The position numbers and the translations under genes are program-made. The notes below the pieces were generated by a model. That model saw only the letters and a program-made list of their open reading frames with translations. It had not been told where the DNA came from and ran no database searches. Shown here piece after piece: positions 46,089-59,504 of a stretch of DNA of 64,000 nucleotides. Every line of letters starts with the position of its first letter. Position 1 is the stretch's first letter. Source of the stretch: Streblospio benedicti (lineage: Eukaryota > Annelida > Polychaeta > Spionida > Spionidae); contig CM032661.1 of NCBI GenBank assembly GCA_019095985.1, positions 22,471,901 through 22,535,900 on the forward strand. The letters run 5' to 3'.

Positions 46089-46201
46089 GCATGGGTCGTC
46101 ATCAAAAAGCATGGGTCGTCATCAAAAAGCATAGGTCGTCATCAAAAAGCATGGGTCGTCATCATTGCATGGGTCGTCATCAAAAAGCATGGGTCGTCAT
46201 C
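46089..46201. repeat. Minisatellite, six units of about 20 bases
   Basis: Unit GCATGGGTCGTCATCAAAAA repeated with little change; one unit is shortened (CATCATTGCATG). Confidence 0.95.
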
Positions 46202-46204
46202 CCA

Positions 46205-46427
46205 ATTCGCATTTCAATGGCTTCCAATTTCCATCCGAGTGCGTCTGCAAGTTGAACAGAGTGATGTCAATACTTATATTACATTTCAACTAGTGCATGG
46301 TAGTTTGTCATGTCATCATATATTAGTAATTTCAAAGTCTATATAGTCATATATGGTCTCGTTTTTGGTGGAATCTATATTTTATTTCTATGCTTAACTT
46401 TTTAGAATGTAACAAAGTTTTGCCCCC

Positions 46428-46458
<31 letters not shown>

Positions 46459-46765
46459 TAAATGAAAATAAATGAAAAAAATAATGTTATCATATGTATT
46501 ATCTTTGTAGAAAACAGTGGGTCCACAGTAGTGGTCTATCTGTGATGTCTACATGCATGTACTAGTATATTAAATTTCAACAGTGACAAAAATATATGTA
46601 TTATATTGATTGTCTATAACAAAAACTAGTTTTGTGATGCTTAACGAAGTTGCAAATGATGTACATAATTTGTTTTAAAATAATGACAAATTTAGTCTAT
46701 GTGACGCCCCAGCATTGCATAACATGTAAATACTGTACAAAAACGTCGTCGCATATATCTATATT
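46205..46765. other. Non-coding stretch
   Basis: AT-rich, with the microsatellite and no gene that I can support. Confidence 0.4.
46426..46460. repeat. Poly-A followed by TA microsatellite
   Basis: A run of about 14 A followed by about 9 TA steps. Confidence 0.9.
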
Positions 46766-46768
46766 ACC

Positions 46769-46996
46769 TACTTAGTTTTTCCGTTCCATGCGGTGCTCAA
46801 GCTCCTTGTGAGCAGCCTTGCGGTCTTGTTGGGACGCGTACGGCATCTGGTCGCCGGCTCTCTTGCCTCTCCTGCGGTCGGCTGCCCTGTCTCTGTTGGC
46901 CGGGCCCCGGGCCCTGTTGCTGACAGCCCTGTCCTTCTGCTGGATCTTGGCACGGGTTTGTTTTTCCTTTCTCTGTGACAAGAGCCTTTTGCCTTT
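46769..46996 (-). CDS. Probable exon, basic charged protein tail
   Basis: A GC-rich island in AT-rich DNA. A good acceptor (TTTACAACTGTTTAG) precedes 76 open codons: KRLLSQRKEKQTRAKIQQKD, RAVSNRARGPANRDRAADRR, YASQQDRKAAHKELEHRMER, then a stop (TAA) that overlaps a possible donor GTAGGT. Composition suggests a cytoplasmic or nuclear basic tail. A second frame is open over most of the same stretch, so the frame is not settled. It lies between the SEA/EGF exons and the YDGREW copies on the same strand and might be a 3' exon of that gene. Confidence 0.4.
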
Positions 46997-46999
46997 TCC

Positions 47000-48360
47000 T
47001 AAACAGTTGTAAATTTACAAATCTATGACATGTATTTCCGATGGTGAAATAGAATCTATCAGGTATGTACCATGTGGTCTCGGATTATTTCAATTTGTCT
47101 TACCATGCAATGAAAATAATCATTCAAATACGAGCTAAAATTAATTGTGATAAAAGTTTTTGACCACACAGGTTCCTTTTCAATCAACATGGAATATATA
47201 CACCTTAACTTGTAGCAATCTTAATTCATGGATCTATTTCAATACTAAGGTTTATTTAGTAGTGTATTCTTAACATTTATACTCTCCATAAGGTGCACAC
47301 ATTTAATCATCAAGCTGTTTTGATGGCTCCCTCCCCTCAGAAAAGTGGTCATGTTACAAACAAACCAAACCAAACAAAAATCAAAAACAATGACAGGTAA
47401 CTATCACAAGAAACCGTGAACTGTTTTACTTCGTGTTCTTCTTTTTCTTCTATTTTCTCTTCCGTTTTCTCGTTATACTTGATTATGAAAAAAGGACATG
47501 CAGATTTACCAGTAATTGTATATCTAGAGCGCTGCACAGCCAGTTCATGTACACACTCACTTTGTGTGTTGAATGGAATAAATTCATTGGGTTTCTTTTG
47601 TACTATGACAACTTTGATCTTCGTGTGTTATTCAAATAAAATTATTAGGCTTCAAACAAATAGCAGTACCACATAATATGTGTATTATAAATTATTGTTT
47701 TCACGGTGCCAACGTGTGAATATAAAATTTTGAGTAAGATCTACTGTAAATAAACTTGTTCAAATCGACTTCTCCGCGTATCCACTGATTCTCAGTCTAC
47801 TTGAAAGGTCACTGAGAAAGCCAACTTTTACACTTTAATCAAGGTCAGCAGATGTATTCCTTACATTCTTACAACCTCATGTACAAGGGTCACTCTTTTC
47901 ATTTTGTTAGGCATGGCTGAGTGTGCCATCAATACAAAGTCATTTACCATGCTTTTTCTGTAAAACCTATAAGTGACTTTGTCATTTACTACTTGAACTG
48001 TCAGGTCTGTTATTGGCATCATGTCTTCATGATTCATTTGGCAATCTATTTACATTTTTATACATTCACTTATCGTATTACTAGCTCTTGTATGATTCTT
48101 GCAGTGAGCCTACGTAAATCTTCCTTCACTATTTTGTTGGTCTTTACATCCATTGATTTTGACACTACTTTTCCATTCTCAACCCTTGCTCCTAGTGGCA
48201 TTTCATTTGCTACACAGTTTCCATCATCTACATACCTCATTTAGCTGTGCATCCTCTACTTCATGTTACTTGCTACTTCCTTCATGTCGTCTTTGAATTT
48301 TCTATCCCACCATAACATGTATAGCCAAAATAGAGAGAAAATACCCCCTTGGGTGTTTAC
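47000..48360. other. Non-coding stretch
   Basis: No exon supported. Several open frames here are short and made of low-complexity Phe/Leu/Ser text. Probably intron. Confidence 0.4.
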
Positions 48361-48369
48361 TATCGACAA

Positions 48370-48605
48370 CGACGACACTGACAGTGCACACCCCAATGTT
48401 GACTACCGACACTCACTACCCTGTGTTGTTTCCTACTGATATTATTGACACCAACAGCACTGAGTCACTGACAGTGCATACACCCCAATGTTTACTGCTG
48501 ACAGTACCCACACCGACAACACTGGTGTTTACCACCGACATTGCTTACACCAAGGACACTGTGGTGTTTACTACTGACATTACCGACACCAACGACATAT
48601 GTCAA
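48370..48605. repeat. Degenerate tandem repeat, about 38-45 base units
   Basis: Variants of GTGTTTACTACTGACATT, ACCGACACCAACGACAC and TGACAGTGCA-CACCCCAATG recur five or six times. On the plus strand it can be read as VFTTDITDTND repeats, but no start or splice context supports coding. Confidence 0.75.
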
Positions 48606-48612
48606 TGAAAAG

Positions 48613-50793
48613 CCAACAATTCAATAAAACCCTTACTTTTCTGCATCCTCTTTGATTTCCCTCTGGATCTTTTTGTTTAGACTCTCATAGAGTTTTGTCT
48701 CTCCTCCCAGGGTGTAGTCGGCAATCAGAGTGAACGCCGTGTCCTCGTCAATTATCTCTGTCCACTCGCGCCCATCATAAAGGTTGATCCATTTCAGCCA
48801 TTGCAGTATACGAACAATGAGCACGATGGGATTCCACCACTCATCTGAATGTGCAACAAAAGGTAGTAACATATTTAGTTATGAACAAGTGATTTTAAAT
48901 ATGATGCTGGACTAATCTGTTTCAGCAGACATTGATCAATGAAGCCCATAGATACTAGAACTGAAGTATTCCACTCCAAGCATGAATGTACGAGATCCAC
49001 ATGTAAATGAGAGACAACAGATTCAATTTTGAGTATTGTTCTAAGTTGGCAAACCGTTTAGGTAGGCCATATTTTATTTGGGAACTCAGCTCACCTGTCT
49101 GGCATCTGGTTCCAACATAGCCAAATTTGCATTCACATGAGAGGGTGCCATTCTCCTCAGTGCAGGTGCCGTTGTAGTTACAAACGTTGGTGTTGTTTAC
49201 TCCACGATTACACAAGGGAACGACTAAACAATGCATTAGAATAATCATTATACAAGATTTGTGAGATATGGTATGCAGCATTTGGTTGCATTTTCTCTTG
49301 TTCTTTGTTCTGTTTTTGCTGCTTCTAAAATCAAATTGAAATTAAATTTATGTTGGTCCAAATTTTGAATTTTGTACATAAATTGTTCAAACATTGTCTT
49401 TGACAACCACGTCCGCCAGATTTTCATGACTTTTTGGACTTGATTTAGCCGTAAATTGTGTGTTGCCGGCTCGTAGGAAACACCCAAGACTTTTCGAAAA
49501 GTTCTAATTTCAAATAGTCAAATTATCTCCGAACACTTGTGGCTGCATTCTGACCGTGGCATTGATAAATGTAACCTAGACTGGGGTAGATACTTGGAGT
49601 ATCTGTGAAACCCCTAGCTTGCCGTGGTCATGTTATAATGATTGTGAGACCCATATAAGTAGGAAGAATCGTTTTTGCGAATGACGTTTAACTAAATATA
49701 AGTTCAAACTACATATAAAATGTGTATATATAGTAAATCAAATATACCAACCTATTTCACATGTTGATCCAGAAGTGTTTGCTGGACATTGGCACTCAAA
49801 ACTGGGATCAAACCGTTTTTCCACACATATACCATTATTTTGGCAGGGGTTAGGTCTGCATTCAAGGACATCTGTAACAATTGTGAATTGTAACATCAGA
49901 GTTCAATGATTTATATTGTACTTATTGTAAATCTCACTCTGTAGTGCATTATATACAAGTTTACAAATATAGTGACGCCTTGCTAGCTATTAAACAGAAT
50001 AAATCATTCTAAAACATGGATTTACCACTGATTGTATTACATAGAAACTCCAATTAAGGTCACCTCTCTGTGGAGATCAGCTCTATAATATGACCACTTT
50101 TCACAGTCCCAAACCTTCTTAAAGCTACCAAACTGATACTATAGAGACAACCCAACACTTAGCCCAAAGGTGGGCCTAATAGAGAGGTACTCGAGTACTA
50201 TTGTAATTGTCATTGAGTGTTAGAAGTGAAGTCAAATGGCTACGCCTTTTTACCCTCGGTGCAATTTGGGCCCGTGATTCCAGCATTGTTGCAGGTGCAG
50301 TTGGCATCTAATTCCTTTGTCAGCGAACAAGCTCCAAGTACACACGGACTCGGGGTACAAGCATCTGAAATATGACACACGCTATAAACATCCATGTAAC
50401 AAACAGTTCGCAGCTCCTCACGAATTTGGCATGGAGTTTCAAAAACGTGCTTTTGGTTTCCACAAACAATCTAAGTGTGAACAGTGGGACCGATAATGGA
50501 CGAACAACTTGTGAAATATTCCTTATTTTTCAATACACACATGTATGTATTCCTTAGTACGTGGAAGCACTGTTTGTGAAAGGAGACTCGTTTGTAAAGT
50601 GCAGACACATGAAATATTGAATATTTGTAAGCACGGCATACCCTTTGCTACAGCGGTAAAGGCTTCAAATGTCTCGCCAGGGAAGAGTTCGCTACTACTT
50701 CCTGACAAAGCCTCGGTCATTATGGTCAAAAGTGAAGGGGCTGATGAAGAGGGAGAGGGCTCAACCTCAAAGTCGATTACCACACTTCCTTGC
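48613..50793 (-). CDS. SEA + three EGF-like domain gene (partial, at least 5 exons)
   Basis: Probable membrane or secreted protein. Exons on the minus strand: SEA half at 50,642-50,793 (QGSVVIDFEVEPS, with the GSVV-type site where SEA domains self-cleave); EGF-A 50,254-50,364 (ACTPSPCVLGACSL, CTCNNAGITGPNC); EGF-B 49,752-49,871 (CRPNPCQNNGICVEK, CQCPANTSGSTC); EGF-C 49,095-49,223 (CNYNGTCTEENGTLSCEC, GYVGTRC); and a last exon 48,613-48,844 (DEWWNPIVLIVRILQWLKWI, NLYDGREWTEIIDE, ADYTLGGETKLYESLNKK) ending at a GTAAGG donor. All junctions are phase 1 and EGF exons are 111, 120 and 129 bases, typical shuffled modules. Each EGF has six Cys. The last exon has no long hydrophobic helix, so membrane anchoring is unproven. 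The exon's 3' partner and the protein start were not found. Confidence 0.75.
50036..50207. mobile_element. Pogo-type MITE copy 4, in an intron of the SEA/EGF gene
   Basis: Opposite orientation to copies 1 and 2. Contains GGTCACCTCTCTGTGGAGA, TATAATATGACCACTTTTCACAGTCCCAAACC and CCTAATAGAGAGGTACT. Lies between EGF-A and EGF-B exons. Confidence 0.75.
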
Positions 50794-50879
50794 CTAGATG
50801 AAACAAAAAATCATATAGAAATATCATTTATGCAAGTAAGGGACGCGCATGACAAAGACCTCTAAAACTATTTTTGTTT

Positions 50880-51225
50880 GTTTTAATGTCACAATATATA
50901 TTACAAGAGTCCCAAATTGCGCAAAAAAGCTGCTTACTCGTCTTTTGCTTCTTTACTTTTGAGACACATTTGTTTATTGCTACTTCCGGTATGTCTTATA
51001 AAATAGGTAGCCGGGCCATCCTTCCCGACAAATTCCCACATAATGCCATGCATGATTAGAAAGCAAATAACATCGCGGGTTAGCCTACTCAGACGACAGC
51101 AGAAAACCGCTTCCTAAACAAAATGTATGTTAACGAACATGGGTCATGGGCAACACGCAAATTAGTAATAAACTAACTACCAAAAATGAAAAGACAGAGC
51201 CTAGCAATACACCTGACACCTGAGT
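50880..51225. other. Non-coding stretch
   Basis: Between the SEA exon and the retrotransposon. No exon or repeat recognised. Confidence 0.4.
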
Positions 51226-51227
51226 AA

Positions 51228-54130
51228 TTACACTTTGGCTATAAGTAGGTTACTTATTGAAACCTGTGATTGCGAAATAACTGCCGCAGGTGTGGAAATA
51301 TAACTTTTGTAACAGTCACTCTTCCATCTGCCCATCGCCGAGATTACATGGTCAGATACACCTGCACCACTTAGACTAGTGGCCATTCCTTTCCTAAATG
51401 AATGAGTATTAAATGCGTTAGCATCACAGCCGGCTGCAAGCAGCGTTTCACGCAACAAATGCAAGAAAGACAATCTACTTAAAGGTTTGCCGTCGGCTGT
51501 ATAGAACAAAGTAGCATTGTTTGCCTTTTCTAGCAACAAATCCATATATGAAGACAAAGCTGTAACTGGACACAAAATATTTCCCGTTGCAAACAACTTG
51601 AGTGTGACACCGCGATGATAAACGTCTGTCTTGCTATGGGGCAAAAACAAGGTCACTAGTCTTGTATCTAGGTCGACATCAAAGGTAAAAGACACGTGCC
51701 CAACTTTACACGCTAACAGTTCACTGACTCTCAAACCCCCGAAGAAAGCGACGCATACTGCTGCTCGCAACATGATATCCGTGTAGCAAGTGTGAAACCC
51801 ACGCGTCAGCACGTCCAACAGACGACACATAACAGATGTCGTTATCGGCTCCCGCTGTGCCCCGCAGCGAGCAGACGCTCGTCTGATACCTTTGAGCGTG
51901 AGATCCAATTTAACACTTTGACCTGATATATCGCCGTATCCTAACATAATGCAGTGATGGCTAATCCCACACAAGTACACATTGATAATGTCGTATCCAA
52001 GTTTCTTGTTTGACGCCAAATGAGACACAAAACTACACAAAATGTCTTCTGTAGGCTTTGCTATGGGATCTGTTGGAAGTTTCGCTAAACAGCAAAACTC
52101 GATGAAACACTTAACTCCTGAATTATAATCACTGGCAGTAGAGGGCGCTATGGAGCGGCGTTGATAATCTTCTGCCGCACGCGACATCTCTAGAATAAGA
52201 CGTCCTCCTGTGGAGGGCAGCGAACCCTGGTGGCCTTCGGGGCTAGTGTCTGAAACGATGCAATGTTATTTCTAGAGAGTAAGTCACACTACATTACGGT
52301 GGGTAGAAATCCACTGAGAGCAGAAGGTAAAGTTAAAAATTGTAGATGTGATAACCAGACGTCGCATCAAGCGATTGATGTATTCACATTTACTGCGGCC
52401 TTTGTTTATGGTAGCGACTGTTCCTTCATTATCAGACACAAACAAGATTCGTTTCCCCCTCCACTTATATCCCCATGCGATTGATGCCGCGCATATGGGA
52501 TAAAGCTCTAGATAACTTAGGGAGTGTCCCAAGCCATCGGGAAGTGGGTGATTAGTCCAGCTATCATATAGATACAGCCCACAAGACTTGTAGAAAGCTC
52601 CAAACCCGAATGTAGAACTGCTATTAGTAAACAGCTGCAAGTCCACTGTTGATAATGGATTATCCACAATAAACATCTGAACACCATTCCAGTTCGTAAG
52701 CAAGTGTTTCCACATACGTAGATCACTCTTAATATCCTCGCCCAAGTACACTAGGGAATACAGACTGCTGTTACCGCTAATGAGGGTTAAAAGTCTAGCA
52801 ACATAGGTACGTCCACCATACACTATCCTTGCAGCAAACGCTAAGTGCCCTAAAAGTTGTAATAGCTGCTGTTTCGTACACACTTTTAAGGAGATAAACT
52901 TTTCAATGATTGTCAATATCCTGTCCATCTTATCAGTAGGAAGCCTCGCCACCATAGCCCCACTATCCAACTCGATGCCGAGAAACGTCAGGCACGTTTG
53001 AGCCCTCACTGTTTTTTCTATGCTCAACGGTATATTGAGATTGGTGAACATTTTTAACATGTTATCATGAGTCTCTATTGCATCCTGGCCGGGAGGGGTT
53101 AGACAAAGAAAGTCATCCAACAGATATAGAACATGTGGAACACCATAATTATTAACTGCTATGTACTGAAGCGCTTTACTCAATTCTGAGAAAATCTTTG
53201 GTGATGAAGTGGAGCCAAAACACAAACGCACATACACGTAATATAATCCATCCCAACGTATGCAATGATAAGGGAAAAGTTCTGGTTTGATTGGCAATAT
53301 TTTGAAAGCAGATTTGATGTCGAACTTCGACATTTGGGCACAACGCCCCAATTTACATATCAACTTGATTGCATCATCCACTGTAACATATGATAAACTG
53401 TATTTGTCTTTGTCTATTAAACTATTCAAACTAGGCACATCATCCGTGTGTGGGGCAGAGAGATCCACTATTAAACGTTTCTTCAAAGAATACTTATGCA
53501 CTGCCACCCCAAGTGGAGACACACGATACACTGAAAATGGCAAATTTTCGAAGTTGTTTGTAAAATCTCGGTCAGGGTGATTTTTTAACTCCAATGCCAG
53601 TGCCGACGTGTTGATGGGAGATGATGCGCTTAATTCCAGGTGTCAAGCGTCATTTGAGGACACTGACGGTGCAGCGCCGCGGGGTGTCGATTTACCGTTT
53701 TTGCAGTCCTGTGCTCTATGTTGTGGAGATGCGCATTTCCCACAAGCGTGGATGTAGGGGCAATTGTTGCGGGTGCAGTTGCCTTTATTGAAATAAAGGC
53801 AGGTTTTAAAATCGGGTGATTGGGGCTTTGGGTATGGTGCAGTCTTTGCCCCAGATGCTGCCAAAGGGCAAAAACCAGAATGGTGGTCGAAAGCATTGCA
53901 TAGCTTGCAACTGTTTGCAAGCTTCCCGGCTGTAACTTTTTGAAACAGCATAGCATCCAACTTCGCCCAGTCGACCCTATAGCCCCTTTCTAAAAGCTCC
54001 GCTGACCTCGCACTAAACTCAGTATGGTACTGATAGAAAACAAATCCCGGCCAATCACCAGCCATCTTCACAATAATTGACATATATTTGTCTAGTTCTG
54101 CCCGCCTACTCGGGTAGGCTTCACATAAAA
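51228..54130 (-). mobile_element. Tyrosine-recombinase (DIRS/Ngaro-type) retrotransposon, well preserved
   Basis: Fossil or recent copy. In 5'-3' order on the minus strand: gag C-terminal part with zinc-binding CKLCNAFDHHSGFC and CLYFNKGNCTRNNCPYIHAC (about 53,645-54,130); RT-RNase H (52,284-53,594) with the catalytic YLLDDFL and the lead-in KFDIKSAFKILPI; tyrosine recombinase (51,228-52,187) with Arg in FFGGLRVSELL, HSFRKG and the final Tyr in CYKSYIS. RT and recombinase look whole; the gag is truncated at its 5' end where it meets the neighbouring copy. Flanking inverted or split repeats typical of the family were not resolved. Very few breaks, so young. Confidence 0.88.
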
Positions 54131-55095
54131 TCTGTGTCTTGCTTTGGGGCAAAAACAAGGTCACTAGTCTTGAATCTAGATTCGACATCAAGGTAAAGAC
54201 ACGTGCCCAACTTTACCGCTAACAGTTCACCCCCGACTCTCAAACCCCGAAGAAGCGGCGCATACTGCTGCTGCCAACATGATGTATATCATTTAGCCCC
54301 GAGTGTGTGAAACCCGTGTCAGCAAGTCAACAGGCGACACATAACCAGATGTCGTTATGGAAACCGCTGTGCCCGCAGCGAGCAGGCATTTCCGTCTGTT
54401 GATACCTTTGGCGTGAGATCCAATTTAACACTTTGACCTGATATCGCCGTATCCTTAACATAATGCAGTGATGGCTTAATCCCACACAAGTACACATTGA
54501 TAATGTCGTATCCAAGTTTCTGTTTGACGCTCAAATGAGACACAAAACTACACAAAATGTCTTCTGTAGGCTTTGCTATGGGATTTGTTGGAAGTCTCGC
54601 TAAACAGCAAAACTCGATGAAACACTTAAATCCTGAATTATAAACACTGGCAGTAGAGGGTGCTATGGAGCGTGGGCGTTGATAATCTTCTGCTGCACGA
54701 CATCCTCTTAGAATAAGACGTCCTCCTGTGGAGGGCAGCGAACCCTGTTGGCTCGGGGCTAGTGTCTGAAACGATGCAATGTTATTTCTAGAGAGTAAGT
54801 CACACCCCTCTACATTACGGTGGGTAGAAACTAATTGAGAGCAGAAGGTAAAGTTAAAAATTGTAGATGTGGATAACCGGTGACGTCGCATCAAGCGACA
54901 TGTATTCACATTTACTGCGGCGTCTCTTTGTTTGTAGCGACGGTTCCTTCATTATCAGACATGAACAAGATTCTGCTTCCCCTCCACTTATATCCCCATG
55001 ATTGATGCCGCGCATATGGATAAAGCTCTAGATAACTTAGGAGTGTCCCAGCCATCGGAAGTGGGTGATTAGTCCAGCTATCATATATGATAGTT
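54130..55095 (-). mobile_element. Decayed sister copy of the tyrosine-recombinase retrotransposon
   Basis: Fossil. The same order and orientation as 51,650-52,580: recombinase middle and N-terminal part, then the end of RNase H. Similarity is high but with many small gaps, so it has more than ten breaks and is older, or sits in poorly assembled DNA. It abuts the gag of the younger copy at about 54,130. Confidence 0.85.
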
Positions 55096-56110
55096 CAGCG
55101 AGCCCAACCGCAACGGTCTTGGCCGGCAGTTAGTGGAGACCCTCCGGATTTACCGGTTCTGTCCCAGGAGTGGGGCGGATGGCTGGTGGACGGTTATCAA
55201 ACAAGGCGCTGGGAGCATTGTTGAATCTCCCAATCGGGAATAGAAATGAGTAGGAAGTTCTCTTGGCGACCCTCCATGCTCGCTCCCATGTGGAATTCGA
55301 GATGAGGTCGGCCGAGAGAAGACCAGGGGAAGCAAGGCAACAAAGGATCGGTCCACGACTTCATGCTCAACTTATGTTCCTGGCGTAAAGGCGTACAGGA
55401 AGAATATCATCACCAGAGTCAGCCGTATTGAAACTTATTTCGGCTTGGGATTGAACTCAACTCGCTTGGCCGAACGCATTGCGACGAGTCATGATGTTCC
55501 TGAATCGGATCTAGCCATCTTGACCCAGGGATTGGTCAGTCAGACGAATCGTGTGATGACCCGACCAACTACAAAGGCAAACGTCGTACACAGAGAAAGG
55601 AGGAAGCTAGCAGGGAGAAGTCCAACCCGGTGTGAGTTAGCAGGGAGCGGGAAGACGAAGTCGGGCAGGGGAACCGAAGCTGCTTCAGCTACGTCGAGAT
55701 CTCGATGCATTGAGCCTCGAGACCGGCGCGGCAGTCGGGTTAGAGAATGTGGAGTGCCAGCAGAAGTGCACGTCCGCATCAGTTGCTTTTGGGCAACACA
55801 CGAGTGTACCGCCGAGTGGCAATCGGCGCCCTCCACCGCACGGCAAAGAAGAAGCCGGGGGACAGGAACCCGACCCAGAGTGCAAACTCTGTGGTCGCTG
55901 CGATACGGAGGAAACGAGTAGGCAGGGGGCTGTGTCGCAAGCTTCCTCTGCCGCTGTCTGGCGACAATCAACCTCAGAGGTCTATTGCAGATGATGGGGA
56001 GCTACTAAGCCAGGTGAAGTCGACGGCAGCTCAGTACATGGGTGTGCCGTCCAGTTCGGGAGGACAGGCGACCGCCCGAGGAACAATAAGTGTTGGTAGA
56101 TTATAGACAA
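55096..56110. other. GC-rich tract of unknown origin
   Basis: Marked jump in G+C and CpG against both neighbours. Open frames exist on both strands (plus: 55,445-55,921, 158 codons, LNSTRLAERIATSHDVPESD, LAILTQGLVSQTNRVMTRPT), which is expected by chance in GC-rich DNA, and no domain is recognised. It could be a CpG-rich repeat, a leader of the adjoining retroelement, or foreign sequence joined during assembly. Confidence 0.4.
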
Positions 56111-56760
56111 TAAAGCTGAGTAGATTTTTTGGGGGAAGAGGAGTAGATTTTGTGGGGAAGAGCAAAAAATCACAATAACCCCCGCCCACCAGAAAAAAAT
56201 GAATAAAAGAAAAATGCACACCCCTTTCGCCTATATTTAGGAGTTGCACCAGGTTTAGACCAGGATAGAGTCGGGGTAAAGGCGGATGTCACTGACATCT
56301 CCAGGCTAGAGTGAGGTAAAGGTGGGGGACATCAGAGCAGTACATTTTAGCATGGCTTTAAGCTGCGTATCCAGGGGTTATGACCGACGGTACCTAGACG
56401 TTAAATAGGTAGAAGTCAGGCGAGTGAACGCTACTGTTGATTGATTAACCACGTCTGTGCTATTTTGGGGGATGAAAAAAAAGCTCACCAGTGCGTTGAC
56501 AAGGATGTTAATGACCATGATGTGAATCTGTGAGTCGTCTGATCATGAAGCAGACGTTTACATTTATAAATGCATTACTCTGCAACAACCGTATAATGTC
56601 AGAAACAAGATAAGTGGACAAGGACTACAGATGGGCACTGATTTGACATTCATAATGAGGCAAGAGCTATTAACCGTTATTTGTCTTAAATGAAAGTAGA
56701 GTTTTTGGCCAATACATCTATACTAGTAGGAGCTTGACTGCAGAGAGAGATTGACAGTCA
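56110..56760. other. Non-coding stretch upstream of the zinc-finger unit A
   Basis: No gene. At 56,545-56,615 it shares text with 59,525-59,590 (AGCAGACGTTTACA, TATAAATGCATTACTCTGCAA, ACAAGATAAGTGG), so the zinc-finger duplication probably starts here. Confidence 0.5.
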
Positions 56761-56763
56761 AAT

Positions 56764-58869
<2,106 letters not shown>

Positions 58870-58870
<1 letters not shown>

Positions 58871-59320
58871 ATATTAAATATTAAATAAAATTTTCAGTTT
58901 TATCAGAATAGTGTTTATTAAAGTCTGTTTGAATATTACATTTCACTGCAAACTTTCGCATTTACGATTTCTAGTCACAATGCAAACTCCTTGACAGGTG
59001 ATCTCTTTGTATAGAGGACTGCCATTTAATATGGTTCAAGGGCACGCTAAAACTAATACAGTTATGACCCAGATGTTCAGTTGCTGCATTTTAAGTTTTC
59101 ATTCCCACAATTTTATGTTTAAGAAGCTGCAACAACGACACTGTTAATTTTTTTAGAGCAGCTTTACTCATAGTTCATAAGAAGGAAATGTTCACTTAAA
59201 CACACAAATCTCAACATTTCCAAAAAAAAAATCATTAATGTCCTTTAATGTATATTTTGATGTCATTGAGGTTTCATCAGTTGCGTGTTACAACATTCAA
59301 CGTTACGGTCCATCATTCAT
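58870..59320. other. Non-coding stretch
   Basis: AT-rich, no gene or repeat recognised. Confidence 0.4.
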
Positions 59321-59327
59321 TACACAG

Positions 59328-59500
59328 TAGAACCTCTCTATTAGGACCACCTTTGGGACCAGTGTTAGGTGGTCTCAATAGAGAGGTGGTCTCTATACAG
59401 AGGTTCGTTTTGGTAGCTTTATGAAAGTTTTGACCGTGAAAAGTGGTCTTATTATAGATGCGGTCTCCATAGAGAGTTGGTCTTAACTGGGGTTTCTTCT
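59328..59500. mobile_element. Pogo-type MITE copy 5
   Basis: ACAGTAGAACCTCTCTATTAGGACC at the left, GGTGGTCTCAATAGAGAGGTGG-type text inside, GAGTTGGTCTTAACTGGGGTTTC at the right. Between the two zinc-finger genes. Confidence 0.8.
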
Positions 59501-59504
59501 TTAC

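Noticed and set aside
46089-46201. CRISPR-like repeat array
   Set aside because: The units are contiguous 20-mers without spacers, and the DNA is eukaryotic.
48778-48844. Transmembrane helix in the WWNPIVLIVRILQWLKWI segment
   Set aside because: The hydrophobic run is broken by Arg, Gln and Lys and is too short for a convincing membrane span.
55445-55921. 158-codon plus-strand ORF as a real gene
   Set aside because: It lies in a GC-rich tract where long frames arise by chance, overlaps open minus-strand frames, and shows no domain.
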